The notes beneath the pieces were generated by a model that was given only the letters and a program-made list of their open reading frames with translations, had not been told where the DNA came from and ran no database searches. Position numbers and translations under genes: made by a program. 64,000 nucleotides of DNA from Ga0077560 sp046330435 (GTDB taxonomy: Bacteria; Actinomycetota; Thermoleophilia; Miltoncostaeales; Miltoncostaeaceae), in the NCBI GenBank assembly GCA_046330435.1, contig JAXLST010000018.1:1-64000 (forward strand), written 5' to 3'. Shown here piece by piece: positions 52,187 to 60,373 of the stretch (positions within the stretch are counted from its first letter, which is position 1; every line of letters begins with the position of its first letter).

Positions 52187-53674
52187 ATGCGCCAGGGGCC
52201 GCTCGCCGGCCGCTACCCCGCCGTGGCCGCGATGGTCATGGCCGCCCTCATCCCCTACCTCGCGCTGTCCGCCGCGGTGGGGCCGGTCATGCCGATCATC
52301 GCGCGCGACCTGGACACCAGCATGCAGACCATGAGCCTGGGCGCCGGCCTGTCCAACGCCGCCTATGCGGTCGGGACCGTGCTCGCCGTGCAGTTCGCGC
52401 AGCTGCTGCCGCAGCGACGGATGCTGCTGGCGTACTCGGTGGTCCTGCTCGCGGGGTTCGTCCTGAGCGCCGCCGCGCAGAACATCGCGATGTACATCAC
52501 GGGCCAGGTGCTGGCCGGGCTGTGCACCAGCCTGCTGCTGATCGCCGCCGTGCCGCCGCTCTCCCTGGGCTTCCCGGCCAGCAAGCTGCGGGTCACCGGG
52601 ATGATCATGAACATGTGCATCTTCGGCGCGGTCGCGCTGGGGCCGACGATCGGCGGCCTGCAGGCCGAGGCCGACGCCTGGCGGCCGCTGTTCTGGATCG
52701 TGTCCGCCATCGCGCTGTCGTCGCTGGTGCTCGCCGTCCTCACCTTCGAGGACGCGCCGCCCGCGGACCCCGACGCGCCGGTCGACCTGCCCGCGCTCAC
52801 CCTCGCGGCCGTCGGCTGCGCCGCGGCGTTCTTCGGGGCGTCGCAGCTGGTGGGCCACCGCCTGCTCGACCCCATCGCGATCCTGCCCCTGGTGGGCGGG
52901 CTGCTCACCGTGATCGGGCTGGTCGTCTACCAGTACCGGGCGCGGAACCCGCTGCTCACGATCCGGGAGATGCTCACCAGCACGATCCCGATCGCGGGGA
53001 TCACCGTCGCCCTGTTCGCGGCGGCCGCCTCGGTGTCGGCCACCGTGCTCACCGCCGACGTGATCGCCCAGGAGTACAGCCCGCTGCACGTGGGGCTGCT
53101 CTACCTGCCGGAGGCCGCCGGCGCGGTCATCACCGCCGTGGTGCTCGGGATGGTCCTCGACAAGGTCTTCATCCACTACCTGCCGCTCATCGGCATGGGC
53201 TTCCTGGCGGCCGGCATCGCCGTGTTCCTGGTGCAGGTGCCGTCGAGCCAGCCGCTGGCGCTCACCGCCTCATTCCTCACCGGGATCGGGCTGGGTGCGA
53301 CGGTGGCGCCCGCGCTGTTCGTGGCCGGCTTCTCCCTGCGCGCCCTCAACCTGCAGCGGGTCTTCGCGATCGTGGAGCTCTTCCGCGCGGTCGCGGCGTT
53401 CATGATCGCGCCGATCTTCGTCTACATGGCCGCCAACGTCGGCGGCGACCTGGCGGGCGGGGTGCGGATCGCGCTGTGGATCGGGCTGGGGCTCGCCGTC
53501 GGCGGCGCCGTGCTGGCCGTCGCGACCTACGCCCTGGGCGGCGCCCGCGCGCAGGCGGCCGATATCCCGGGCTTCATCGCCGGCCGCAAGGCCGCATGGC
53601 ACTCGCCGCCGCTGATGGCCAAGCTGCGGCGCATCGCGCCCGCCGGCCAGGCCGCGGCAGAGGGGGTGGACTGA
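52187..53674 (+). CDS. MFS transporter (multidrug DHA2-like)
   Basis: 495 residues with 13-14 membrane helices by eye. The ATG at 52187 has GGAG upstream. The N-terminal region (AAVGPVMPIIARDLDTSMQTMS) and the helix-4 to -5 stretch resemble the DHA2 drug:H+ antiporter group, but no exact motif C can be asserted. The predicted role is export of a toxic compound, controlled by the divergent TetR protein. The UspA gene starts 1 bp after its stop, so the two are co-transcribed. Confidence 0.9.
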   Translation: MRQGPLAGRYPAVAAMVMAALIPYLALSAAVGPVMPIIARDLDTSMQTMSLGAGLSNAAYAVGTVLAVQFAQLLPQRRMLLAYSVVLLAGFVLSAAAQNIAMYITGQVLAGLCTSLLLIAAVPPLSLGFPASKLRVTGMIMNMCIFGAVALGPTIGGLQAEADAWRPLFWIVSAIALSSLVLAVLTFEDAPPADPDAPVDLPALTLAAVGCAAAFFGASQLVGHRLLDPIAILPLVGGLLTVIGLVVYQYRARNPLLTIREMLTSTIPIAGITVALFAAAASVSATVLTADVIAQEYSPLHVGLLYLPEAAGAVITAVVLGMVLDKVFIHYLPLIGMGFLAAGIAVFLVQVPSSQPLALTASFLTGIGLGATVAPALFVAGFSLRALNLQRVFAIVELFRAVAAFMIAPIFVYMAANVGGDLAGGVRIALWIGLGLAVGGAVLAVATYALGGARAQAADIPGFIAGRKAAWHSPPLMAKLRRIAPAGQAAAEGVD

Positions 53675-53675
53675 G

Positions 53676-54128
53676 ATGGCCGCCGAGACGCCGGGACCCG
53701 TCCTGCTCGCCTACGACGGCTCCGACCTCGCCGCGTTCGCGATCGAGCGGGCGGGCCGTGAGCTGGCCCCCGGCCGTGAGGCCGTGGTCGTGTGCGTGTG
53801 GCATCCCGCGGACGTCGGGTTCACGCCCGTCGACGGGGAGCACCTCCACGCGGCGGCCGCCGACGAGGTCGAGACGGCGGCGCTGCGCACCGCGCGGCGC
53901 GGGGCCGAGCTGGCCGACGCGGCGGGCTTCCGGGCACACGGGGTCGCGGTCAACGCCAGCCCGACGTGGCGGGGCCTCGTCGACGCGGCGCGGGAGCACG
54001 GGGCGACCCTCATCGTGTTCGGCGCCCATCGCCGCAGCGGCATCCTCGGCCACCTCGCCGGCAGCGTGACCGCCGCGACGACCGCCCATTTCGACGGCGC
54101 CGTGCTGGTGGTGCACCGGCCCGGGTGA
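53676..54128 (+). CDS. UspA-type universal stress protein
   Basis: 150 residues, a single Usp domain. VLLAYDGSDLA at the N-terminus and the ATP-binding-type G-x2-G-x9-G(S/T) region (GAHRRSGILGHLAGSVT) near residues 113-129 are intact, so it may bind ATP. The start follows the MFS stop by 1 bp, with GGGGTGG as the ribosome site. Its co-expression with an efflux pump suggests a stress role, by inference. Confidence 0.88.
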   Translation: MAAETPGPVLLAYDGSDLAAFAIERAGRELAPGREAVVVCVWHPADVGFTPVDGEHLHAAAADEVETAALRTARRGAELADAAGFRAHGVAVNASPTWRGLVDAAREHGATLIVFGAHRRSGILGHLAGSVTAATTAHFDGAVLVVHRPG

Positions 54129-54134
54129 CCGGCC

Positions 54135-54764
54135 TCAGCGGCCCGTCCGCGGGTCGTGCGAGGGGTCCGGGTACGGCGGCGGGCATCCGCCCGCCGCCGC
54201 CCCGGGGCGCAGCTCGAAATGCCACGGCTCGTTGCCGTAGACACGGCACAGCCCGTAGGCGGCGCCGTTGACCGCGAGCCATTCGGCGGCACCGGAGGGG
54301 CCGATGTCGACCGCGTCCCCCGAGACGTGCGCGGACGTGGCGGGCGTGGCGACCCACCGTGCGGCCTCCTCGTAGGAGCCGTACCGGGCGACTGCCTCCC
54401 GCAGCAGGAGCTCCTGGTACCGCGGGGACCGCCAGCCGCTGTTGACCACCATGCCGACGCCGTCCGCGCCGGCATCGGCGGCGGCCCGTCGCAGGGCGGT
54501 GAGCAGCCCGGTGTCGAGGTTCGCCACGCCGGGGACGCCGTCGTCGAACACCGTCGTGCCGTCGGGGACCTCGCCGCCGGCCTCGCCGAGCGCTCCGCCG
54601 TGGCGGGCGTCCCCCGGCCACACGGTCGTCCCGGGCGGGGTGTCCTGCCGGCGGTGCCCGAGGGCCGTCCCGGCGGCGGCGACGACCAGCAGGAGGAGGG
54701 CGACGCGCATCCGCCGGACCCGGCTGCGGCGCGCGGCGCTGCGGTGCAGGGTGCGGGCGTGCAT
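54135..54764 (-). CDS. VanY-like D,D-carboxypeptidase (peptidase M15)
   Basis: 209 residues. An N-terminal membrane helix (about 19-35) anchors it with the catalytic domain outside. M15 motifs are complete: GWRSPRYQ (Arg112), SAHVSGDAVD (His146, Asp153, zinc), and PWHFE (Glu184 base, His182 zinc). It should remove the terminal D-Ala of peptidoglycan stem peptides. The gene shares an 86-bp divergent promoter with the VanR/VanS-like pair, whose typical output is cell-wall genes, so it is a likely target. Confidence 0.9.
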   Translation of the reverse strand: MHARTLHRSAARRSRVRRMRVALLLLVVAAAGTALGHRRQDTPPGTTVWPGDARHGGALGEAGGEVPDGTTVFDDGVPGVANLDTGLLTALRRAAADAGADGVGMVVNSGWRSPRYQELLLREAVARYGSYEEAARWVATPATSAHVSGDAVDIGPSGAAEWLAVNGAAYGLCRVYGNEPWHFELRPGAAAGGCPPPYPDPSHDPRTGR

Positions 54765-54838
54765 GGCGCCATTGAGGACGACGCCGTGTTGCCCCGGCGT
54801 ATGCCGTTTCCGATATGCCCGCGATACACCGGCGGGGC

Positions 54839-54844
54839 TAGCAT
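54839..54844 (+). promoter_or_regulatory. -10 element of the VanR-like gene
   Basis: TAGCAT ends 6 nt before the GTG start and no ribosome site is present, so the transcript should be leaderless. The divergent VanY gene starts 75 bp away. Confidence 0.4.
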
Positions 54845-54850
54845 CGGTGT

Positions 54851-55534
54851 GTGCGCGTGCTCATCGTCGAGGACGAGCCGGACATGGCGACGGCCATTCG
54901 CGACGGCCTGCGCCTGGAGGCGATCGCCGCGGACGTCGCGCCGGACGGCCACGCCGCGCTGGAGCTGCTGGACGCCAACGCGTACGACATCGCGGTCCTC
55001 GACCGGGACGTCCCGGGGCCGTCGGGCGACGAGATCGCCCGTCGCATCGTGGCCTCCGGCAGCGGCATGCCGATCCTCATGCTCACCGCCGCCGACCGGC
55101 TGGACGACAAGACCTCGGGCTTCGAGCTCGGGGCGGACGACTACCTCACCAAGCCGTTCGCCCTGCGGGAGCTCGTGCTGCGCCTTCGTGCGCTGGACCG
55201 CAGGCGCGGGCACCGCCGGCCGCCGGTGCGGCAGCTCGCGGGCCTGCGCGTGGACCCGTTCCGGCGGGAGGTCCACCGCGACGGGCGGTACGTGGCCCTC
55301 ACGCGCAAGCAGTTCGCGGTGCTGGAGGTGCTCGTGGAGGCGGAGGGCGGCGTGGTGAGCGCGGAGGAGCTGCTGCACCGCGCGTGGGACGAGAACGCGG
55401 ATCCCTTCACGAACGCGGTGCGCATCACCGTCTCCGCCCTGCGCAAGCGCCTCGGCGAGCCGTGGCTCATCGCCACGGTCCCGGGGGTGGGGTACCGCAT
55501 CGACGCCGGCCCCGGAGAGGACGCGGATGCGTAG
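54851..55534 (+). CDS. VanR-like OmpR-family response regulator
   Basis: 227 residues, GTG start. The receiver is intact: VEDE (acidic pair at 7-8), phosphoacceptor Asp in AVLDRDVPG (about 51), and KPF in DYLTKPFA. The winged helix ends in GVGYRI. The stop overlaps the sensor kinase start by 8 bp. Activation by the kinase below, with the VanY gene as target, is an inference from position. Confidence 0.92.
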   Translation: MRVLIVEDEPDMATAIRDGLRLEAIAADVAPDGHAALELLDANAYDIAVLDRDVPGPSGDEIARRIVASGSGMPILMLTAADRLDDKTSGFELGADDYLTKPFALRELVLRLRALDRRRGHRRPPVRQLAGLRVDPFRREVHRDGRYVALTRKQFAVLEVLVEAEGGVVSAEELLHRAWDENADPFTNAVRITVSALRKRLGEPWLIATVPGVGYRIDAGPGEDADA

Positions 55535-56669
55535 CGCCGGCGGATCGAGCGTCCGTCTGCGGCTCACCCTCAGCTACGCCGGCTTCCTCATGCTCGCCGG
55601 GGCGCTGCTGCTGGGCGCCGTGTGGCTGTTCCTGCTGCGGTACGTGCCCGACCGGGCGCTCCTGGTGGACGCCACCACCGACAGGCCCGGCGTGTTCCCC
55701 ATCCGCTCCAACCTCCTGCACGTCTTCGCGCCGAGGGCCGCCGTGGTGCTGGCGTTCCTGCTCGTGTTCGGGCTGGCGGGCGGGTGGATCCTCGCGGGCA
55801 GGATGCTGGCCCCCCTGACCCGCATCACGGACGCCGCCCGCATGGCGGAGCGCGGGTCCCTGTCGCACCGCATCCGGCTGGACGGCCGCCGCGACGAGTT
55901 CCGTGAGCTGGCCGACGCGTTCGACGCGATGCTCGCGCGGCTGGAGGCCCACGTCGCCGAACAGCAGCGGTTCGCCGCGAACGCCTCCCACGAGCTGCGC
56001 ACCCCGCTGGCGATCACGAAGGCGCTCCTGGACGTCGCCCGGGACGACCCGGACCGCGACGTCGCCGTGCTCCTGGAGCGCCTGGAGGCGGTGAACGTCC
56101 GCGCGATCGAACTGACGGAGGCGCTGCTGATGCTGAGCCGCGCCGACCGCCGGTCGTTCACCCGGGAGTCCGTGGACCTCTCGCTGCTGGCGGAGGAGGC
56201 CACCGAGACCCTGCTGCCGCTGGCCGCCGAACGCCGGGTGGCCATCGAGACCTCCGGCGGTCCCGCCGTGAGCACCGGCTCCCGCGCGCTGCTGCTGCAG
56301 CTCTGCATGAACCTGGTGCACAACGCGGTCGTCCACAACCTCCCCGGCGGCGGCACGGTGCGGGTGACCGTGGGCGCCCACGGGGGCGGCGCGACGATCA
56401 GCGTCGAGAACACCGGCCCGGTGTTGAGCCCGGAGACGGTGGAGACGCTCACCGAGCCGTTCCGCCGGGGTGCCGACCGCGCCCGCGCCGGGCACGCGGG
56501 TGTGGGCCTGGGCCTCGCGATCGCCGAGCGCATCACCCGCGCCCACGACGGCACGCTCGCCCTGCTGCCCCGTCCCGGCGGCGGGCTGCGCGCCACCGTG
56601 CGGTTGCGGCCGGCGGACGCCCATGCGGCGAGGACGGGCGACGGCACGCCGGCGACCGCCCGCCGATGA
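55527..56669 (+). CDS. VanS-like sensor histidine kinase
   Basis: 380 residues. Two membrane helices (about 15-37 and 72-92) flank a short external loop of about 35 residues. HAMP follows (about 93-140), then HisKA with His155 in ASHELRTPL, an N-box (LVHNAVVHN), and G boxes (GVGLGLAIAERI). All kinase motifs are present. The short external loop suggests sensing in or near the membrane, as in VanS-like and antibiotic-sensing kinases. Confidence 0.92.
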   Translation: MRSAGGSSVRLRLTLSYAGFLMLAGALLLGAVWLFLLRYVPDRALLVDATTDRPGVFPIRSNLLHVFAPRAAVVLAFLLVFGLAGGWILAGRMLAPLTRITDAARMAERGSLSHRIRLDGRRDEFRELADAFDAMLARLEAHVAEQQRFAANASHELRTPLAITKALLDVARDDPDRDVAVLLERLEAVNVRAIELTEALLMLSRADRRSFTRESVDLSLLAEEATETLLPLAAERRVAIETSGGPAVSTGSRALLLQLCMNLVHNAVVHNLPGGGTVRVTVGAHGGGATISVENTGPVLSPETVETLTEPFRRGADRARAGHAGVGLGLAIAERITRAHDGTLALLPRPGGGLRATVRLRPADAHAARTGDGTPATARR

Positions 56670-56757
56670 TTCCCGCGCACGCGGCGGGTCGGAACGGCAG
56701 GGGCGCGATCCCCGCTCCGGGGGGATCGGGCGATGCGACGAGCGAGGAGGCCCGCCA

Positions 56758-57330
56758 GTGGTGATCTACTCGATGGGCGTGTCGGCGGACGGGTACATCG
56801 CCGGGCGTGACGGGAGCTTCGACTGGGGGGCGCCGGACGAGGAGCTGTTCCGGTTCCACATCGAGCGCACCCGCGAGCTCGGGTGCTGCCTGCTGGGCCG
56901 CCGGCTCCACGAGACGATGCTGGTGTGGGACACGGACCCGAGGTTCCGCGAGGAACCGCTCGACGCCGAGTTCGCCGACGTGTGGTGCGCCCTGCCGAAG
57001 GTCGTCTTCAGTCGCACCCTCGAGCGCGTGCAGGGCAACGCCCGCCTCGCGAGCGGACCGCTGGCCGAGGAGGTCGCCGCGGCACGGGCCGCCACCGGCG
57101 AGGACATCCAGATCGGCGGCGCCGGCCTGGCCGCCGATGCCGTCCGTCTGGGCCTGGTGGACGAGATCCGCATGTTCCGGTACCCGGTGATCGTGGGCGG
57201 CGGCACGCCGTTCCTGCCGCCGGTCACCCGGGACGTGCATCTCGAGCTCGCCGAGACGCGGACGTTCGGCTCGCGGGTGGTCTTCGAGCGCTACCGGACG
57301 GTGCGCGACGACCCGGACCCGTCGGCGTGA
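56758..57330 (+). CDS. RibD C-terminal/DHFR-like reductase
   Basis: 190 residues, GTG at 56758 with GAGGAGG upstream. SMGVSADGYIAG at the N-terminus and IQIGGAGLAADAVRLGLVDEI plus VIVGGGTPF are the nucleotide-binding and core motifs of the bacterial dihydrofolate-reductase-like family found apart from riboflavin operons. It is probably an NADPH-dependent reductase, substrate unknown. It is intact, unlike the related gene at 7468-8203. Confidence 0.88.
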   Translation: MVIYSMGVSADGYIAGRDGSFDWGAPDEELFRFHIERTRELGCCLLGRRLHETMLVWDTDPRFREEPLDAEFADVWCALPKVVFSRTLERVQGNARLASGPLAEEVAAARAATGEDIQIGGAGLAADAVRLGLVDEIRMFRYPVIVGGGTPFLPPVTRDVHLELAETRTFGSRVVFERYRTVRDDPDPSA

Positions 57331-57356
57331 GCCGTCCGGCCGCGGGGTGAGGAAGA

Positions 57357-57443
57357 CGGAGGGGGTGGGATTCGAACCCACGTCAGGCTTTCACCTGAGA
57401 CGGTTTTCAAGACCGTTGCCTTCGGCCGCTCGGCCACCCCTCC
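57357..57443 (-). tRNA. tRNA-Ser(TGA)
   Basis: 87 nt with acceptor arms GGAGGGG/CCCCTCC, discriminator G, a long variable arm as expected of tRNA-Ser, T-loop GGGTTCGAATCCC, and anticodon TGA in CTTGAAA. CCA is not encoded. A TAGGGT box precedes it on the minus strand (57462-57457). Confidence 0.95.
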
Positions 57444-57519
57444 GGGTGGCGGAACCCTAGTACGCGGGCCCGTCGCCGGGCATCGCACGCGGCGGCTTCC
57501 GGGGCCGCGGGGCCGTCGC

Positions 57520-57525
57520 TACACT
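57520..57525 (+). promoter_or_regulatory. -10 element of tRNA-Ser(GCT)
   Basis: TACACT ends 9 bp before the 5' end of the tRNA, so transcription should start a few bases ahead of the mature end. No clear -35 hexamer is seen. Confidence 0.4.
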
Positions 57526-57534
57526 GCCCGCCGG

Positions 57535-57624
57535 GGAGAGGTGGCCGAGTGGCTGAAGGCGCCCGCCTGCTAAGTGGGTATCGGGGGTTGACCCCGATCG
57601 AGGGTTCGAATCCCTCCCTCTCCG
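57535..57624 (+). tRNA. tRNA-Ser(GCT)
   Basis: 90 nt, acceptor GGAGAGG/CCTCTCC with discriminator G, anticodon GCT in CTGCTAA, a long variable arm (GGGGTTGACCCC within it), and T-loop GGGTTCGAATCCC. CCA is not encoded. It reads AGC/AGU serine codons. It is divergent from tRNA-Ser(TGA). Confidence 0.95.
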
Positions 57625-57745
57625 TACCTCTGTGAGCGGCGCCCCCGGGGGCGCCCCCGGATCGGGACGTTCGCCCGTTCGGACGGGACGAACCCCGGCA
57701 TCCGGCCGGGGGCCCGGCATGGCGGATCTGGCACACTCCCGCGCC

Positions 57746-58858
57746 ATGGAATCCCTGCTCGCATCCCTCTCCGAGACCTATGACGGCCTCGATGACGCCG
57801 TCTCGGTGATCGACCGCGACCTGCGCCTGGTGTACGTCAACGACGCGTTCTGCCGGCTGGTCGGCTGGCCGCGGCCGGTGCTGCTGGGGGCGGAGCCGCC
57901 CATGCCGTGGTGGACCGCGGAGGAGGGCGAGCGGGCCGCGGGCCTCATGCGGCAGCTCATGGACGGCGGGGAGATCTCCGGGCCGTCCGAGGAGCGCGTG
58001 TACAAGCACCGCACGGGCCGCGAGATGCCGGTGAGCATCCGCAGCTCGCTGCTGCGCGACGACCGGGGCAACGTCGCTGCGCTGGTCGCGATCACCAGCC
58101 CCACCGGCGAACCCGAGGAGGCGCCGGCACCGGCGGACTCCCTCCGCGCGGAGCGGGAGCAGCTCGCCCGGGCCGAGCAGGCCCAGCGCGTCGCCGCCCA
58201 GACCACCGCCGCCATCGCGCAGGAGCTTGAGACCCCCCTGGCGGTCATCCGCGACACGGTCGCCTCGCTCGGCGACGCCCTGTCGGGAAGCGAGCACGCC
58301 GCGGCGGTCACGGCGATCTCCGGTGCCGTGGACCGCATCGCCCAGACCACGAAGGACCTGCTCGCCGCCGTCGACGCGCCCGCGTCGCAGCCGGCGGTGG
58401 ACGGCGGCCCGGTGGACCTGCGCCCCATCACCCTCAGCGCGCTCGCCGAGCTGGGCCACGAGGCCGACCGGCGCGGCGTGCGCCTGCGCGGCGACGTCGG
58501 TCCGTCGGCCGTGGTCGCCGGTGACGCGACCCGCCTGCGCCAGGCCCTCGACAGCCTCGCCGCGAAGGCCCTGCGCCGCGCACCCCAGGGGTCCGAGGTG
58601 TTCATCGGCCTGAAGTCCGGCGGCGGCTGGGCGATCCTCGACGTCGAGGACCGCGGCCCGGACCTGGACGACGCCGGCCGCGAGGCCCTGTTCACGACAC
58701 TTCCGCCCGAGGGCACGGGGGTGGGCCTGGCGATCGCCCGGTCCGCGGCGCGCGCCCACGGCGGGGAGCTCGACGCGATCGCGCAGCCCGAGGGCGGCCT
58801 GCTGCTGCGGCTCACGCTGCCGCTCGCCGAGGACGGCCCGGCGCCCTCCCGCAAATAG
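57746..58858 (+). CDS. PAS-sensor pseudo-histidine kinase
   Basis: 370 residues. A PAS domain (about 10-118) precedes a dimerisation-helix region in which the H-box reads AQELETPL, with Gln159 where the phosphorylated His belongs. The ATPase domain keeps the G2 box (EGTGVGLAIARSAARAHGG), but the N-box lacks its Asn (DSLAAKALRRAPQG) and G1 is altered (DVEDRGPDLDD). It probably cannot autophosphorylate. It may signal by protein contact or modulate another kinase. There is no membrane helix. The ATG at 57719 is an alternative start. No response regulator is adjacent. Confidence 0.85.
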   Translation: MESLLASLSETYDGLDDAVSVIDRDLRLVYVNDAFCRLVGWPRPVLLGAEPPMPWWTAEEGERAAGLMRQLMDGGEISGPSEERVYKHRTGREMPVSIRSSLLRDDRGNVAALVAITSPTGEPEEAPAPADSLRAEREQLARAEQAQRVAAQTTAAIAQELETPLAVIRDTVASLGDALSGSEHAAAVTAISGAVDRIAQTTKDLLAAVDAPASQPAVDGGPVDLRPITLSALAELGHEADRRGVRLRGDVGPSAVVAGDATRLRQALDSLAAKALRRAPQGSEVFIGLKSGGGWAILDVEDRGPDLDDAGREALFTTLPPEGTGVGLAIARSAARAHGGELDAIAQPEGGLLLRLTLPLAEDGPAPSRK

Positions 58859-58882
58859 CGGGAGGCGTCGCCCCGCGACGGG

Positions 58883-58912
58883 GTGACGGGCGTCCGGGAC
58901 CCGCCTTAGGAT
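58883..58912 (+). promoter_or_regulatory. Promoter of thymidine kinase
   Basis: GTGACG (58883-58888), 18 bp, TAGGAT (58907-58912), then 6 nt to the ATG. No ribosome site, so a leaderless mRNA is expected. Confidence 0.5.
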
Positions 58913-58918
58913 CCCGCC

Positions 58919-59542
58919 ATGATCAGGAACCACCCCTCCTGCGGCGGCTGGATCGAGGTGGTCTGCGGCCCCATGTTCAGCGGCAAGAGCGAGGAGCTCA
59001 TCCGCCGCCTGCGGCGGGCCGAGATCGCCGGCCAGCGCGTCCTCATCGCGAAGGCGCAGATCGACGACCGCTACGACATCTCGCACGTGGTGAGCCACAG
59101 CGGCCACCGCATCCGCGCGGTGGGGGTGGAGGACCCGGCCAGCATCGAGCGGTACGCCGACGGCTGCGACGTGGTCGGCATCGACGAGATCCAGTTCTTC
59201 GACCCCAGCGTCGTCGAGACGTGCGTGCGCCTCGCCGACCGCGGCCTGCGGGTCATCGCGGCGGGCCTGGACACCGACTTCCGGGCGGAGCCGTTCGGCC
59301 CCATGCCGGAACTGCTGGCCCGGGCGGAGATCGTCGACAAGCTGCAGGCCGTGTGCCACCGCTGCGGCGGGCCCGCGACCCGCACCCAGCGGCTGGTCGA
59401 CGGCCGGCCCGCGCCCTTCTCGGGCGACACGATCCAGGTGGGCGCCCTCGACGCGTACGAGGCCCGGTGCCGCGGCTGCTTCGAGCCCGGCGAGGACCTC
59501 CTGGCGGTCGCCGACCCGCAGCGGGCCACCGCCACCACCTGA
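58919..59542 (+). CDS. tdk: Thymidine kinase (type II)
   Basis: 207 residues. P-loop GPMFSGKS (17-24), Walker B VVGIDEIQFFD (about 91-101), the lasso-loop region, and zinc ligands in CHRCGG (about 145-148) and CRGC (about 182-185) are intact. It phosphorylates thymidine to dTMP with ATP in the salvage pathway. It is slightly longer than many family members at the N-terminus (RNHPSCGGW). It is expressed from its own leaderless promoter. Confidence 0.95.
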   Translation: MIRNHPSCGGWIEVVCGPMFSGKSEELIRRLRRAEIAGQRVLIAKAQIDDRYDISHVVSHSGHRIRAVGVEDPASIERYADGCDVVGIDEIQFFDPSVVETCVRLADRGLRVIAAGLDTDFRAEPFGPMPELLARAEIVDKLQAVCHRCGGPATRTQRLVDGRPAPFSGDTIQVGALDAYEARCRGCFEPGEDLLAVADPQRATATT

Positions 59543-59558
59543 CAGCCCGGGGGCGCCG

Positions 59559-59921
59559 GTGCCGATGGAGAAGCCCGGCCCGGAGCTCGTCGCCCTGTTC
59601 GACCGTGTCCTGCCCGACGCCCCCGGGGTGGAGCGGAAGAAGATGTTCGGGATGCCCGCCGCATTCGTGAACGGCAACATGTTCCTGGGGGCGATGGGCG
59701 GGATCCTGATCCTGCGCCTCCCGCCCGACGCGCGCGCCGCGCTCATGGACCTGGGCGGCGAGCCGTTCGCCCCGCGCGGGCCCGTCATGCGCGAGTACGT
59801 CGCCCTTCCCGAGAAGCTGCTTGGCGACGAGGAGTTCGTCCGTGCGTGGGCCGTGCGGTCCGCGGAGTTCGCCGGGGCGCTGCCGCCGAAAACTCCCAAG
59901 CCGCGCAGGAAGAGCGCGTAG
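59559..59921 (+). CDS. TfoX N-terminal-domain protein
   Basis: 120 residues, GTG at 59559 (or ATG at 59565), 16 bp after tdk. The sequence ELVALFDRVLPDAPGVERKKMFGMPAAFVNGNMFLGAMGGILILRL matches the stand-alone TfoX_N family. In gammaproteobacteria TfoX controls competence, but single-domain actinobacterial forms have no proven role. Lys/Arg-rich C-terminus. Probably co-transcribed with tdk. Confidence 0.85.
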   Translation: MPMEKPGPELVALFDRVLPDAPGVERKKMFGMPAAFVNGNMFLGAMGGILILRLPPDARAALMDLGGEPFAPRGPVMREYVALPEKLLGDEEFVRAWAVRSAEFAGALPPKTPKPRRKSA

Positions 59922-59961
59922 AGCCTGGTATCCTCCCCGTCCGGCCCGGAAGGGTCGGCGT

Positions 59962-60035
59962 GCGCCAGTAGCTCAGCCGGATAGAGCGTCGGTCTACGAA
60001 ACCGAAGGTCACAGGTTCGAGTCCTGTCTGGCGCG
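59962..60035 (+). tRNA. tRNA-Arg(ACG)
   Basis: 74 nt, acceptor GCGCCAG/CTGGCGC with discriminator G, D-loop, anticodon ACG in CTACGAA, and T-loop AGGTTCGAGTCCT. CCA is not encoded. A34 should be converted to inosine by TadA (gene at 5944-6402). A TATCCT box at 59930-59935 may be its -10. Such tRNA 3' ends are frequent integration sites. Confidence 0.95.
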
Positions 60036-60042
60036 CTTCGAG

Positions 60043-60064
60043 AACCCCTTGAGAGAGGGGTTTT
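60043..60064 (+). terminator. Rho-independent terminator of tRNA-Arg
   Basis: AACCCCT and AGGGGTT form a 7-bp stem with a 6-nt loop, followed by TT, 8 nt after the tRNA 3' end. It is the best classical terminator in the window. Confidence 0.8.
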
Positions 60065-60361
60065 CGTCGTTCTCGGGCGGTTTAGTCGGCCCTTGCGGGT
60101 GTCAGGGTGCCAGCGAGGGGTCAACAGGAGCCGCTCGATCGAGAGCCGATCCAGAGGGCGCCTCCGTCCCTGGGGTATGGGCCTGCCGTTCAGGCCCCTA
60201 CCTGTACCGGTCGCGCCGTGCGGGATTTCGGAGTGCCGACCTGCGGCCATGTGACGCGGCCCTTCGGAGGGTAGTCGGGGCGTCGCCCCAGCGGAGGCGC
60301 GCACCGGCCCGGTTGCTCCTGTGCTCTGAGGCCGGGATACGGATCCTCGGGGCGTGTTGCC
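60065..60361. other. Intergenic region between tRNA-Arg and the two-component genes
   Basis: About 300 bp with no convincing gene on either strand. Short apparent frames lack ribosome sites and motifs. The region holds the inverted repeat at 60174-60202 and marks the switch to less GC-biased codon use. No integrase or direct repeat of the tRNA end is seen in the window. Confidence 0.6.
60174..60202. repeat. Imperfect inverted repeat of 29 bp
   Basis: GGTATGGGCCTG and CAGGCCCCTACC pair over 12 positions with one mismatch around a 5-nt loop (CCGTT). It may be a terminator remnant, a protein site or a recombination site. No second copy is seen. Confidence 0.6.
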
Positions 60362-60373
60362 ATGATGGCGGTC

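Noticed and set aside
54135..56669. Complete vancomycin-resistance cluster
   Set aside because: No vanH, D-Ala-D-Lac ligase or vanX gene is present, only a carboxypeptidase and a two-component pair.
59559..59921. Natural-competence regulator
   Set aside because: Only the TfoX N-terminal domain is present and no competence genes are nearby. The family name does not imply that role in actinobacteria.
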